Positions 18,631 to 27,710 are shown, counted from the stretch's first letter. The stretch is DNA of 64,000 bases from Chryseobacterium gleum (GCF_900636535.1 NZ_LR134289.1:2976001-3040000), one strand, 5' to 3'. Numbers and translations are program-made. Notes: a model not told the origin generated them from the letters alone.

Positions 18631-18786
18631 TTATATCGCAATACAATATTCTCTTATACCAGCACAAACCCATCCTGGGCAACACTTTGTTTGTAGGCTG
18701 GTACAAAATATCTGTGGATTACACCCGTTAATAGCACCTTGTACAGTTTTCATTTCTCCTCTTGAAAGTTTTTTTGAATTTTTCAT
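18631..18786 (-). CDS. Six-cysteine bacteriocin-like peptide precursor (knottin-type spacing)
   Basis: A 51-codon gene. The N-terminal MKNSKKLSRGEMKTVQGA is a leader like those of the short 'bacteriocin-like' precursors I know from Chryseobacterium (typically MKNLKKLsR-x-LK-x-I-x-GG), with a GA in place of GG at residues 17-18. The core of about 33 residues has six Cys, at 22, 28, 35, 36, 41 and 48: C-x5-C-x6-CC-x4-C-x6-C. This C-C-CC-C-C order is the inhibitor cystine knot framework of conotoxins and spider toxins, including the CCPGWVC core. Processing, export and activity are unknown, and no transporter or maturation gene lies next to it. A terminator follows. Confidence 0.8.
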   Translation of the reverse strand: MKNSKKLSRGEMKTVQGAINGCNPQIFCTSLQTKCCPGWVCAGIREYCIAI

Positions 18787-19047
18787 AATAATTTTAGTTT
18801 AGTATTAATTTCCTACTCTTTAGATTTTCGGACATCTCTATAATATTTCCTTTAATGGAGATATAAATATACACATTCTTTTATTAATCAACTAATTATA
18901 TACTTAAAAATCAACTATTAAATGTATAAAATCTAAATATCAGTAAAAACCCCATATAAAATACCGGGAAAACACGGATGGTATTTTTGTGGTATTAGTG
19001 CTAAGTTTGCCATAAGAATAAGGGGTAAAAACACTAAGAGAAACAAG

Positions 19048-19203
19048 ATGATTGCAGGAGAGACACAAACTAACCATGAGAATCAGAAAAAAGTTTTACC
19101 GAGAGGTAGAACTGATTCTTCTGCAGCAAAAAGTAAGACAGAAATATCCACTTCATTTTTGCAACGAATTATTTCGCTCCTGAAAAAGGAAGAATTAATT
19201 TGA
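19048..19203 (+). CDS. Small 51-residue protein of unknown function
   Basis: An ATG-to-TGA frame of 51 codons. The first 30 residues are polar and basic (KKVLPRGRTDSS). The last 17 form a likely amphipathic helix (TSFLQRIISLLKKEELI). No family is recognised. A strong hairpin terminator starts eight bases after the stop, and -7-like elements TATTTTTG (18982-18989) and TAAGTTTG (19002-19009) lie upstream, so a short transcript is likely. It is divergent from the six-cysteine peptide gene. It could instead be a small RNA whose frame is open by chance. Confidence 0.5.
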   Translation: MIAGETQTNHENQKKVLPRGRTDSSAAKSKTEISTSFLQRIISLLKKEELI

Positions 19204-19209
19204 TTAAAA

Positions 19210-19243
19210 ATAAGCCCCGCCCACCTTCGGGGTTTATTTTTGT
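19210..19243 (+). terminator. Terminator after the 51-residue gene
   Basis: AAGCCCCG (19212-19219) pairs with CGGGGTTT (19228-19235), extended by A/T pairs, followed by TTTTTG. Confidence 0.85.
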
Positions 19244-19297
19244 CTGAAACGGTACTTGAAACTTAAGAATTAATAAGCTTAATGTCGACAATTAACA

Positions 19298-19330
19298 TAA
19301 AAAAATCCCGAATTGCTTCGGGATTTTTTT
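19298..19330 (-). terminator. Terminator of the OmpA-family gene (can act both ways)
   Basis: AAAAAATCCCGAA (19300-19312) and TTCGGGATTTTTT (19317-19329) form a 13-bp stem with TTGC loop. It starts 21 bases beyond the OmpA stop. Confidence 0.85.
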
Positions 19331-19350
19331 AATATATGATGATTGAGTGA

Positions 19351-20184
19351 TTATTTTTTAGGAGCGATATCCATCAGTTTCATAAACTCGTCAAGTTTAG
19401 GCATAATGATGATTTCTGTTCTTCTGTTTTCTGCTCTTCCTGAAACACTCATGTTTGTAGCTTTCGGGTTGTACTCAGAACGCCCACCGGCTGTAATTCT
19501 TGCAGGATCCACACCAAACTGAGTCTGAAGAACTTTAGCAACAGAAGTCCCTCTTAATGCAGAAAGATCCCAGTTGTCTCTCGGAAGATTCGGTGAGTTT
19601 AATGGAGCATTATCCGTGTTACCTTCGATCAGCACTGAATATTTATCATAATCATTGATTACTTTCGCTACTTTACCTAACACTTCCTGAGCGGCAGGTA
19701 AAATATTGTAATCCCCCGTTTTGTATAACATTTTATCAGAAAGAGAGATCATTACTACTCCTTTCAATACTTTTACCTGAACATCTTCATCTGATACATT
19801 ATCCAAAGATCTCTTCAGTTTGTTAGACAATGCAAGGTTCAGACTGTCGTTCTTCGCATTACTTGAGATCAGCTGCTTGATATAAGAATTGGAAGCATTG
19901 ATTTCTCCTACCAACTTATCAATGTTAGCAGAACTTTTTCCGGTATTGGACAAACATGCATCCAATGATGATTTTAAAGCATCATGCTGACTTTTCAGCA
20001 AATTGTTTTCACCTGTCAATGCAGAGTTCTGAGATTTCAAATCCTGAATTTCTCTCTGCCTTTCCCCGATGTTTTCAATACACTGCTTATAGTTTGTGCT
20101 CAAAGCATCATACTGCTTTTTGCTGACACAAGATGTCATTCCCAGCGCCATTGCAGAAACTGCTAAAATTTTTAAAATCTTCAT
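19351..20184 (-). CDS. OmpA-family lipoprotein
   Basis: A 277-residue lipoprotein: signal peptide with lipobox MTSC (Cys19), then a helical, probably coiled-coil stretch (about 25-125), then an OmpA-like peptidoglycan-binding domain (about 150-270). That domain includes VLIEGNTDNAP, the diaminopimelate-binding NTDN/LSALRG region and GRAENRRTEII. It probably tethers the outer membrane to the cell wall, like Pal. It is a single gene with a terminator downstream; the tilS promoter region lies behind its start. Confidence 0.93.
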   Translation of the reverse strand: MKILKILAVSAMALGMTSCVSKKQYDALSTNYKQCIENIGERQREIQDLKSQNSALTGENNLLKSQHDALKSSLDACLSNTGKSSANIDKLVGEINASNSYIKQLISSNAKNDSLNLALSNKLKRSLDNVSDEDVQVKVLKGVVMISLSDKMLYKTGDYNILPAAQEVLGKVAKVINDYDKYSVLIEGNTDNAPLNSPNLPRDNWDLSALRGTSVAKVLQTQFGVDPARITAGGRSEYNPKATNMSVSGRAENRRTEIIIMPKLDEFMKLMDIAPKK

Positions 20185-20271
20185 AAATAATCATTTTTAG
20201 ACTACTCAAAGTTAGGGAAATTCAATTGAATTATATCGGTTATCTTTGCATAAAAGAAATTCTCAACATAT

Positions 20272-21621
20272 ATGTTGAAAAAATTAACCTTTATCAATCA
20301 ATTAAAAAATCTCGTTCACGAGCCGGAAAAGCACACCTTTCTTCTGGCAGTAAGCGGAGGTGTTGACTCTATGGTCCTGGCCTCTTTGTTCAGGGATTTC
20401 GGGCAGGAAATTCAGGATTCAAAGTTCCGGTTTCAGGTTGCTCATATCAATTATAAACTTCGTGGTAATGATTCGGATCTGGATCAGAAAACAGTACAGG
20501 ATTTTTGTGAGAAAAATCATATAAAATTTCATCTGTATGAAGTTTCAGAAAAAGATCAGAAACCGGAAAACTCTATTCAGCTTTGGGCACGGGAACTCAG
20601 ATACAGGTTTTTCAAAACAATCCAGGAAAAGGAAAAACTGGAATTTCTGGTAACAGCCCATCATTTGAATGATCAGCTGGAGACTTTTATCATCAATCTT
20701 TCCAAGGCTGCCGGCATCAACGGATTAAGCGGCATTCCTTCCCATGACAATAATATTCTCAGACCGCTTTTAAATTTTTCAAAAAAAGAAATTTATCAGT
20801 TTGCAGAATTGAACCATATTGAATTCCGGGAAGATCTCTCCAATAAAAAAAATGATTATCTGAGGAATAAGATTAGAAATCAGATTGTTCCGATGTTGAT
20901 GGAAACCAACGATCATTTTTTGGACAACTTTAGAAAAAGTTCTTCTCTGCTGAATCAAACCAAGGATTTTGTTCAGAAACAGATTCAGGAAATAGAAAAT
21001 AACCTTACAGTATTTAACCAGGACTATAAAATCTTATCAAAGGAAAAGCTGAATCAGGAAAGCGATTTCGTAAAATTTGAAATTTTAAAAAAATACGGTT
21101 TCAACCAGGAGGAAGAAATCCCCAAAATTTTTAAAGCGGAAAACAACAGTTCTTTTTTTTCAAAAGAATATCAGTTAATTGTTAACCGTGACGAACTGAT
21201 TTTTATTAGCAGAAGTCAGGAAAAGAAATCTGATGAAGAAATTGTACTGATCGATCATTTTGATTTTTCCGAAAACCAGATTACCATCAATCTCGTAGAT
21301 CATATTGAAAGCATTGATGGAATCAATAAAGGCTTTGAGTGGGATTTTGATGCTGAAAAACTTCATTTCCCACTGCGTTTAAGAAAGCAAAAAGAAGGTG
21401 ATGAATTCTATCCCACAGGTTTTTCGGGGAAAAAGAAAGTTTCTAAATTTTTTAGGGACGAAAAATTATCTATTTTAGCGAGGCAAAAAATCTGGATACT
21501 TGCTGACAGCAATGATTCTGTACTTGGGGTTATCCCAATCAGACAGGACAGACGATATGCAATGAATGAGAAGACGAAATGGAGTCTCAAAATTTTTAAT
21601 GAAATGAACAATGAAATTTAG
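20272..21621 (+). CDS. tilS: tRNA(Ile)-lysidine synthase
   Basis: A 449-residue N-type ATP pyrophosphatase that converts C34 of the tRNA-Ile CAU anticodon to lysidine, an essential step. The PP-loop SGGVDS is at residues 28-33. The RELRYRFF and TAHHLNDQLETFI motifs follow, and the C-terminal TilS domain contains LRKQKEGDEFYP and KKVSKFFRDEK. A TATCTTTG -7 element at 20241-20248 lies 23 bases upstream of the ATG. Its 3' end overlaps the next gene by 11 bases. Confidence 0.96.
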   Translation: MLKKLTFINQLKNLVHEPEKHTFLLAVSGGVDSMVLASLFRDFGQEIQDSKFRFQVAHINYKLRGNDSDLDQKTVQDFCEKNHIKFHLYEVSEKDQKPENSIQLWARELRYRFFKTIQEKEKLEFLVTAHHLNDQLETFIINLSKAAGINGLSGIPSHDNNILRPLLNFSKKEIYQFAELNHIEFREDLSNKKNDYLRNKIRNQIVPMLMETNDHFLDNFRKSSSLLNQTKDFVQKQIQEIENNLTVFNQDYKILSKEKLNQESDFVKFEILKKYGFNQEEEIPKIFKAENNSSFFSKEYQLIVNRDELIFISRSQEKKSDEEIVLIDHFDFSENQITINLVDHIESIDGINKGFEWDFDAEKLHFPLRLRKQKEGDEFYPTGFSGKKKVSKFFRDEKLSILARQKIWILADSNDSVLGVIPIRQDRRYAMNEKTKWSLKIFNEMNNEI

Positions 21622-23680
21622 AAATTGGTTTTTATTAATTCTATTATTTTTAGCGACGGGGATTAATGCACAGATAAAAAATCCTGTAAAGTTTAAATTC
21701 ACCATCAATGACCTTGGCAACAACCAGTACGAAGCAGTGCTGAATGCGACAATGGAAAGCGGATGGCACATTTATTCCAAAGATTTACCGGAAGACACCG
21801 GAATTCCTACTGAATATAAAGTTACAGGAAAGAATATCGAACTGATCGGAAAGTTTACCGAAGTGGGTAAAAAACACGAAGAATTTTCTGAAGCATTCGG
21901 GGGAACAATTGTTTACTATTCTAATTCAGCCGGTTTTAAGCAGAAGTTTAAGCTAAAAGATCCGGCAAAACCTGCAGATGTCACTTCTGAAATTACGTAT
22001 CAGACTTGTGATGACAGAGTTTGCCTTGCTCCTAATACGTTAGAATTCAACCAGAAAGTTACACCAAAAGGTGCAACGGAAGAGACGGTAACTGAAGAAA
22101 CAGCTTCTCCTGTAAAAGACTCAGTAAAAGTAACTGAGACGGTTAATGAAAATCCTGCAAAAAACGAAGCTACGATCACAGAAACGTCAAAACTGGATCC
22201 TAAGCAGCTGAAAATTGAGACAATAGATTTCAAAAAACCATTAACAGATTGCGGTACAGCTTCCGCAAAAGTGGATGAAAATTACTGGACTTATTTGTTC
22301 TTAGGGTTTATCGGAGGATTAATCGCATTGCTTACGCCTTGTGTTTTCCCGATGATTCCGTTGACAGTTTCATTCTTTACAAAAGGAACTAAAAATAAAG
22401 CCAAAGGAAAAAGAGATGCCCTTATTTATGGTTTTTTCATTCTTCTTATCTTCGTTTTATTAAGTATTCCATTCCACGTTATCGACGGTATTGCAGGAAA
22501 TATCTTCAATGAAATTTCCACAAGTGTATGGCTTAATATTGCCTTCTTTATTATATTCATCTTCTTTGCTGGAAGTTTCTTCGGGTATTATGATATCACG
22601 TTGCCAAGTTCAATAGCCAACAAATCTTCCAAAGCTGAAGAAGCGGGAGGAATTATCGGAATTTTCTTCATGGCATTAACGTTGGTAATTGTTTCTTTCT
22701 CTTGTACAGGACCTATCTTAGGAAGTTTATTAGGAAGTGCGGTAACAGGTTCTACAAATGTCCCGATGTTGCTGACATTTGCATTGGCAGGATTTGGTCT
22801 TGCCTGGGCTATTGTTTTCGGACTACTGGCTTTATTCCCGCAAGCGCTGCAAAGTCTTCCGAAATCAGGAGGATGGATGAATACCGTAAAAGTAGTTTTA
22901 GGTTTCGTAGAGCTGGCATTAGCATTGAAATTCTTATCTAAGGCAGACCTTGTATCCAAAACTTTCCTTTTAAAAAGAGAGCTTTTTATCGCTATCTGGA
23001 TCATTGTTGCATTAGGATTGGCACTATATTTATTAGGATTTATCAGATTCCCGCATGATGATAAAAAACCTAAAATCTCTGTTACAAGAAAGGTATTGGG
23101 GGTATTGGGAATCGGTTTTGTAATTTACCTGATCCAGGGATTAATTCCATCTGACCGTCCGAAACTTCAGCTATTAAGCGGAATTTTACCTCCACTGAAT
23201 GTAAGTTATTTCCATGATGAAAAAGACGGAATTCTGGGAATGCACCCTGAACATGATTTCTTCAAAGCGGTGGAATTGGCTAAAAAAGAAGATAAACCCA
23301 TTCTTATTGACTTTACCGGATACGGTTGTGAAAACTGTAGAAAAATGGAAGAGTTTGTCTGGAGTGAAGCAGACATCTTGCCTATCCTTCAGAATGATGT
23401 AGTACTAGCTTCTTTATATGTAGATGATAAGGAAGAGCTTCCTGAAGATCAGAAAACAAAAATTGACCTTGGCGACGGGCAGATTAAAAAGGTAAAAACA
23501 ATTGGTGACAGATGGAGCTTATTCCAGCAGGTTAACTTTAATAATAACTCACAGCCTCACTATGTTTTGATCACTCCGGACGGAAAAGTAATCAACACAC
23601 CGGTTTCAGGATACATGCCAAAAGAGGATTTTAAAAAATTCCTAGAATGCGGGGTTAATTACTATAAAAAGAATAAATAA
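21611..23680 (+). CDS. dsbD: DsbD-type thiol:disulfide interchange protein
   Basis: A 689-residue protein with signal peptide (cut near NAQ). The N-terminal periplasmic DsbD-alpha-like domain has the CDDRVC pair. Eight membrane helices follow (about 225-530) with redox Cys244 in TPCVFPMIP and Cys365 in FSCTGP. The C-terminal thioredoxin domain has CENC at 573-576. It passes electrons from cytosolic thioredoxin to periplasmic partners (isomerases, cytochrome c maturation). A Thr/Glu-rich linker lies at about 155-200. It overlaps tilS by 11 bases, so the two are cotranscribed. Confidence 0.95.
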   Translation: MKFRNWFLLILLFLATGINAQIKNPVKFKFTINDLGNNQYEAVLNATMESGWHIYSKDLPEDTGIPTEYKVTGKNIELIGKFTEVGKKHEEFSEAFGGTIVYYSNSAGFKQKFKLKDPAKPADVTSEITYQTCDDRVCLAPNTLEFNQKVTPKGATEETVTEETASPVKDSVKVTETVNENPAKNEATITETSKLDPKQLKIETIDFKKPLTDCGTASAKVDENYWTYLFLGFIGGLIALLTPCVFPMIPLTVSFFTKGTKNKAKGKRDALIYGFFILLIFVLLSIPFHVIDGIAGNIFNEISTSVWLNIAFFIIFIFFAGSFFGYYDITLPSSIANKSSKAEEAGGIIGIFFMALTLVIVSFSCTGPILGSLLGSAVTGSTNVPMLLTFALAGFGLAWAIVFGLLALFPQALQSLPKSGGWMNTVKVVLGFVELALALKFLSKADLVSKTFLLKRELFIAIWIIVALGLALYLLGFIRFPHDDKKPKISVTRKVLGVLGIGFVIYLIQGLIPSDRPKLQLLSGILPPLNVSYFHDEKDGILGMHPEHDFFKAVELAKKEDKPILIDFTGYGCENCRKMEEFVWSEADILPILQNDVVLASLYVDDKEELPEDQKTKIDLGDGQIKKVKTIGDRWSLFQQVNFNNNSQPHYVLITPDGKVINTPVSGYMPKEDFKKFLECGVNYYKKNK

Positions 23681-23701
23681 AATTATTTACATATCATTTG
23701 A

Positions 23702-23733
23702 AAACTCACACTTTGCCGTGTGAGTTTTTTTTT
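23702..23733 (+). terminator. Terminator of tilS-dsbD
   Basis: AAACTCACAC (23702-23711) pairs with GTGTGAGTTT (23718-23727), followed by a T run to 23733. Bases 23734-23970 beyond it hold no gene that I can see. Confidence 0.88.
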
Positions 23734-23970
23734 GCAGCACTTGATGAAAAATTTTAGAATCAATTTTGAAAAATATGATACTGAAAATACAATTATCAGA
23801 AAGCCAGAAACATCATTAATTAATCAGTTTTAAAAGAAGAAACGGAATTTTAAAATTCAATATAAAAACTATCAATAAATTCATGAATCTATTGATTATT
23901 CAGCAAACAAGGCATGTGTTTTGTTTGAATTACCCAACAAATACCGTTTAATATTTAAAAACTTTAAATC

Positions 23971-24495
23971 ATGGCAGAAGTAATTGCACAAGAGAAACAA
24001 GGCAGCAAACAAAAGAAAAAAATGATCAGAGTAGACATGACTCCTATGGTTGATCTGGGATTCTTATTGATCACATTCTTTATGTTCACCACTAATTTTA
24101 CAAAACCTAACGTAATGGATTTAGGATTACCGGCAAAAGATCCCAACCCTCATCCTACGGATATTCCTGTAATCGGAGATCAAAACCAGATTACCTTTAT
24201 CCTTGGAAAAGACAACCGCGTATTTTATCATCAGAGCAATCAGAAAGATCTGAATGTTGGAAATCTGAAAGAAACAGATTTCAGTGGACTAAAAATTTCA
24301 AAGATCATTGCTGAAGCGTATAAAAATGCTCCGGCGCCTGATAAATTCACAGTGATTGTAAAACCAACAGACGAAGCCAATTACAAAAATTTTGTAGACA
24401 TGCTGGACAATCTTGCGATTTCTAAAAAGGAAAGATATGGTGTAACGGATATCAAACCCTGGGAAACAAAGGTTTATAAAGAATTAACCCAATAA
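23971..24495 (+). CDS. exbD: Solitary ExbD/TolR biopolymer transport protein
   Basis: A 174-residue ExbD. Its helix region MTPMVDLGFLLITFFMFTT followed by KPNVMDLGLPAK is almost identical to the exbD at 6591-7160, and the C-terminal GVTDIKPWE is shared. No exbB or tonB is adjacent: it stands between two terminators. It probably joins ExbB encoded elsewhere, perhaps replacing the second ExbD under some condition. It lacks the Ala-rich tail of its paralogue and begins MAEVIAQEKQGSK, like the paralogue's MAEVQVQEKGGK. Confidence 0.94.
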   Translation: MAEVIAQEKQGSKQKKKMIRVDMTPMVDLGFLLITFFMFTTNFTKPNVMDLGLPAKDPNPHPTDIPVIGDQNQITFILGKDNRVFYHQSNQKDLNVGNLKETDFSGLKISKIIAEAYKNAPAPDKFTVIVKPTDEANYKNFVDMLDNLAISKKERYGVTDIKPWETKVYKELTQ

Positions 24496-24499
24496 AAGA

Positions 24500-24528
24500 C
24501 AAGGGCATTTTTTAAATGCTCTTTTTTT
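24500..24528 (+). terminator. Terminator of solitary exbD
   Basis: AAGGGCATTT (24501-24510) pairs with AAATGCTCTT (24514-24523) with one G-T pair, followed by a T run. Confidence 0.8.
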
Positions 24529-24600
24529 GATTAATTTTGAAAGGAGAAACGCGTCTGCAGATAACCTGCTGTATTATTAACCTTCTAAATTTTTGGAATT

Positions 24601-25383
24601 ATGCTGAACTTTGAAAGAAAAGGAAACGGAAAAGAAACTTTGGTGCTTCTTCACGGTTTTATGGAAAATCTATCCATCTGGAGCGACATGGAACATCATC
24701 TTTCCAAAGATTTTTCATTCCTTAAAATTGACCTTCCGGGCCACGGACAGTCTGAAATTCTCGCAGAGGTTCATACCATGGAACTGATGGCAGGGGAGGT
24801 AAAAAAAGTACTGGATGATCAGCATTTAGAGAAAGTTCACCTTTTGGGCCATTCGATGGGAGGATATACTGCACTTGCCTTTGCTGAAAAATACCCTGGT
24901 CTTTTAAAAAGCTTAACTTTATTTTTCTCTACTTATTTTCCGGATGATGAAGAGAAAAAACAGCAGCGCATCAAGAGTTACAGGATTATAAAAGATGCAT
25001 TTGCCCATTATGCAAGAGCCGGAGTACCCAATTTATTCAATCCAAATGAAAGGGATATTCTGGAAGGAAAAATTGAAACAGCACTCGAAACAGCTCTTTC
25101 CACCAATAATTTAGGGGCTCTAGCCTGTGTAAAAGGTATGGTAGAAAGAACAGACAAAAAACATGTCCTTGAAAACCTGGAAGCTAAAATCTTGGTATTA
25201 GCCGGTAAACATGATAACGCCGTAAAAACCGATATGATGATCAAACATCTTCCGGACAGGACGAATATCAAATCTTATATCCTGGACTGCGGACATAACG
25301 GTCACTGGGAAAAGCCAGGTATCTGTGCAGAAATCATCAATACGGAACTTCTTCACAATCTACCTAAAAAACTGGTTTTATAA
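24601..25383 (+). CDS. Alpha/beta-fold hydrolase
   Basis: A 260-residue hydrolase. The oxyanion motif LLHGF is near residue 17 and the nucleophile elbow GHSMGG has Ser85; the acid is probably Asp in LAGKHDN and the His lies in GHNGHWEKP near the C-terminus. It resembles the MenH/BioH-like esterase group, but no pathway partner is adjacent, so the substrate is unknown. No signal peptide: cytosolic. Patatin-like phospholipase follows after 70 bases. Confidence 0.9.
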   Translation: MLNFERKGNGKETLVLLHGFMENLSIWSDMEHHLSKDFSFLKIDLPGHGQSEILAEVHTMELMAGEVKKVLDDQHLEKVHLLGHSMGGYTALAFAEKYPGLLKSLTLFFSTYFPDDEEKKQQRIKSYRIIKDAFAHYARAGVPNLFNPNERDILEGKIETALETALSTNNLGALACVKGMVERTDKKHVLENLEAKILVLAGKHDNAVKTDMMIKHLPDRTNIKSYILDCGHNGHWEKPGICAEIINTELLHNLPKKLVL

Positions 25384-25453
25384 CATTCTTCCTGATAGAT
25401 TAAAGTCTTATTTAACAAAAAATCCTGTATATTAGTAGAGGATAATTTTGGTA

Positions 25454-26272
25454 ATGGCTTTATTTTCATTCAAAAAAAAGAAACCACCGGCACCACCGGT
25501 TATCGGGCTTACACTTTCAGGCGGAGGAATGCGTGGAATTGCTCATATTGCCGTACTGAAAGCTTTGGAAGAATATAATCTGAAACCGCACATTATCTCC
25601 GGAACCAGCGCAGGCTCTATTATTGGTGCTTTTTATTCTTTTGGAAAGACACCGGACGAAATGATGGAAATTGTAAGACAAACTTCTTTTTTCTCCAGAT
25701 CTGCATTAAAATTATCAAAAAACGGAATTTTCAGCTCCAACTTTATTGTAAAATTATTCAAAGATTATTTTCCTGAAGATAACTTTAGTATTTTAAAAAT
25801 TCCTGTCTATGTTGCAGCTACTGAAATGACGCAAGGTATCGTAGATTTCTTTTCTGAGGGAGAACTTTTCGGACCGTTGCTGGCCTCATCAAGTGTTCCT
25901 TTTATTCTTCCTCCGGTAAGGATGGGAGAGAAAATTTATGTGGACGGAGGTGTTCTGGACAATCTTCCCATTGAGCCTATCATTGATAAATGTAACTTCC
26001 TGATTGCTTCCCATGTCAACTCCATCAGTTATGATGAATTAAAAAAAATGAGCCTGATGAAGGAGTTTGACAGAATCCTTCACTTGGCGATTGCAAAATC
26101 CGTGTATTCTAAAGCCAAATACTGCAATATATTTCTGGATCCGCCCAAAATGACAAAATACAGTCTTTTCAATAAAAGATATATGGATGAAATGTTTCAG
26201 CAGGTGTACGAATATACCTGTCAGGAGCTTGAAGAAAAGGGATATCGTAAAAGTATCCAGGATTTTGGATAA
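25454..26272 (+). CDS. Patatin-like phospholipase (RssA-like)
   Basis: A 272-residue patatin-fold esterase. The Gly-rich oxyanion motif is LSGGGMRGIAH and the catalytic serine elbow GTSAG has Ser52; the catalytic Asp lies in VDGGVLDN. Members hydrolyse acyl esters of lipids. There is no signal peptide or transmembrane helix, only a basic N-terminus (FSFKKKKPP). The ATG at 25454 is chosen over a TTG two codons upstream. It converges on nrnA with about 40 bases between the stops. Confidence 0.92.
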   Translation: MALFSFKKKKPPAPPVIGLTLSGGGMRGIAHIAVLKALEEYNLKPHIISGTSAGSIIGAFYSFGKTPDEMMEIVRQTSFFSRSALKLSKNGIFSSNFIVKLFKDYFPEDNFSILKIPVYVAATEMTQGIVDFFSEGELFGPLLASSSVPFILPPVRMGEKIYVDGGVLDNLPIEPIIDKCNFLIASHVNSISYDELKKMSLMKEFDRILHLAIAKSVYSKAKYCNIFLDPPKMTKYSLFNKRYMDEMFQQVYEYTCQELEEKGYRKSIQDFG

Positions 26273-26311
26273 AGAATATACGGACTTTTATAGTTTGCCT
26301 TTTATGTATTC

Positions 26312-27316
26312 CTACCAGCCTTCCTCTTTGACTTTATCTTTAAAGGTTTCTATGGTCCCTGCCAGAGAATCTAAAGATTTTCCGCCCGCTGCATTAATAT
26401 GCCCGCCACCATTGAAATATTTTCTTGAGAATTGGTTTACATCCACATCATCTTTGCTCCTGAAAGAAATTTTAACAAAGTCTTCATATAAATCTTCCAT
26501 AAAGAATGCTGACATTTTAACGCCGGCAATACTTAAGCCATAGTTTACAAAACCTTCTGTATCTCCTTTCTGGAAACCATATTCTTTCAGCTCGTTTCTT
26601 GTAAGGCTCAAAACCGCTACTGTACCATCATTCACCACTTCTATTCTCCCAAGAACCAGGGCAAGTAAATGCAGGCGCGAAACCGTATTGGTATCCCATG
26701 TATTGGAGGTGATCATCGCAGGATCTGCCCCATTTTCAATCAGATGAGCAATAATCCTGTGTGTGGTGGCACTGGTGGAACGAAAACGGAAACCACCGGT
26801 ATCTGTCATAATTCCTGTATAAAGACATTCTGCCATATCCTGGTTCACCAGTTTTTCATCATCCATTGCTTCTATGAAATGATAGATCATCTGTGAAGTG
26901 GCCGGGATTACCGTATCCGAATACACAAAATCAAATTTTTCCGGCTGCTGGTGGTGGTCAATAAGGATTTTCTTTCCCGGAGCTTTTATCAGCCAGTCTC
27001 CCAGTAATCCGATCCTTGACGGAGAATTAAAATCCAGACAGAAAATAACGTCTGCTCCTGCAATCATATCAGAAGCCAGCTTTCTTTTATACTCAGCAAT
27101 AATAACTTTTTTAGATTCCGGCATCCATTTCAGAAACTTTGGAAAATCATTAGGTACAATAACCTCTGCATAAATTCCTTTTGCTTTCAGATAATGTTTC
27201 AATCCCAAACTTGAACCAATAGCATCTCCATCCGGATTATAATGGGTAAGGATCACTATTTTGCTGTCTTGGGTAAGTAATGTATTGATATCTAAAAGTT
27301 CTGCTGGTGTAAACAT
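26312..27316 (-). CDS. nrnA: Bifunctional oligoribonuclease / PAP phosphatase NrnA
   Basis: A 334-residue DHH/DHHA1 protein that degrades nano-RNAs and dephosphorylates 3'-phosphoadenosine 5'-phosphate. Motifs: HYNPDGDAIGSS (metal ligands), FCLDFNSPSRIG, the DHH in LIDHHQQPE and the C-terminal DHHA1 signature GGGHINAAGG. An in-frame extension reaches 27376, but a TATCTTTG promoter element (minus strand, 27350-27357) lies inside it, so MFTPAELLDI at 27316 is the better start, with a leader of about 27 bases. Confidence 0.94.
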   Translation of the reverse strand: MFTPAELLDINTLLTQDSKIVILTHYNPDGDAIGSSLGLKHYLKAKGIYAEVIVPNDFPKFLKWMPESKKVIIAEYKRKLASDMIAGADVIFCLDFNSPSRIGLLGDWLIKAPGKKILIDHHQQPEKFDFVYSDTVIPATSQMIYHFIEAMDDEKLVNQDMAECLYTGIMTDTGGFRFRSTSATTHRIIAHLIENGADPAMITSNTWDTNTVSRLHLLALVLGRIEVVNDGTVAVLSLTRNELKEYGFQKGDTEGFVNYGLSIAGVKMSAFFMEDLYEDFVKISFRSKDDVDVNQFSRKYFNGGGHINAAGGKSLDSLAGTIETFKDKVKEEGW

Positions 27317-27477
27317 CCGGTGTTTATTTTTCGTTAAAATTAAAGTTTTCAAAGATAGAGCTTTTATATAAATCATTTAAATATTATTTTTGTACCGGAA
27401 AATGGTTTTGCCATGAGGGTTTGTAAAAGCCTGACCGAAAAACATTAAATTTAATTTTAAAAAAAGATAATTAAAGT

Positions 27478-27507
27478 TTGTAACTTATAAAAATTTATAT
27501 ATCTTTG
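27478..27507 (+). promoter_or_regulatory. Bacteroidota-type promoter for rpmH
   Basis: TTG (27478-27480), 19 bases, TATCTTTG (27500-27507): a full consensus match. The transcript would start near 27514, about 38 bases before the rpmH ATG. Confidence 0.65.
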
Positions 27508-27551
27508 CAACCTGAAAATTAATAGATTAATTACGATTTAAACATATAGTA

Positions 27552-27710
27552 ATGAGTAAAAGAACATTCCAGCCATCAGAAAGAAAGAGAAGAAACAAAC
27601 ATGGTTTCAGAGAAAGAATGTCTACGCCAAATGGAAGAAGAGTTTTGGCTGCGAGAAGAGCTAAAGGCAGAAAGAGATTAACTGTAAGTGCTGCACGCGC
27701 TAAGAGGTAA
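27552..27710 (+). CDS. rpmH: 50S ribosomal protein L34
   Basis: A 52-residue, very basic protein. It begins [20 protein letters not shown] and ends [13 protein letters not shown], unmistakably L34; it binds 23S rRNA in the large subunit. In many bacteria rpmH sits beside rnpA near dnaA; here it stands alone before ftsE with its own consensus promoter. Confidence 0.98.
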   Translation: MSKRTFQPSERKRRNKHGFRERMSTPNGRRVLAARRAKGRKRLTVSAARAKR

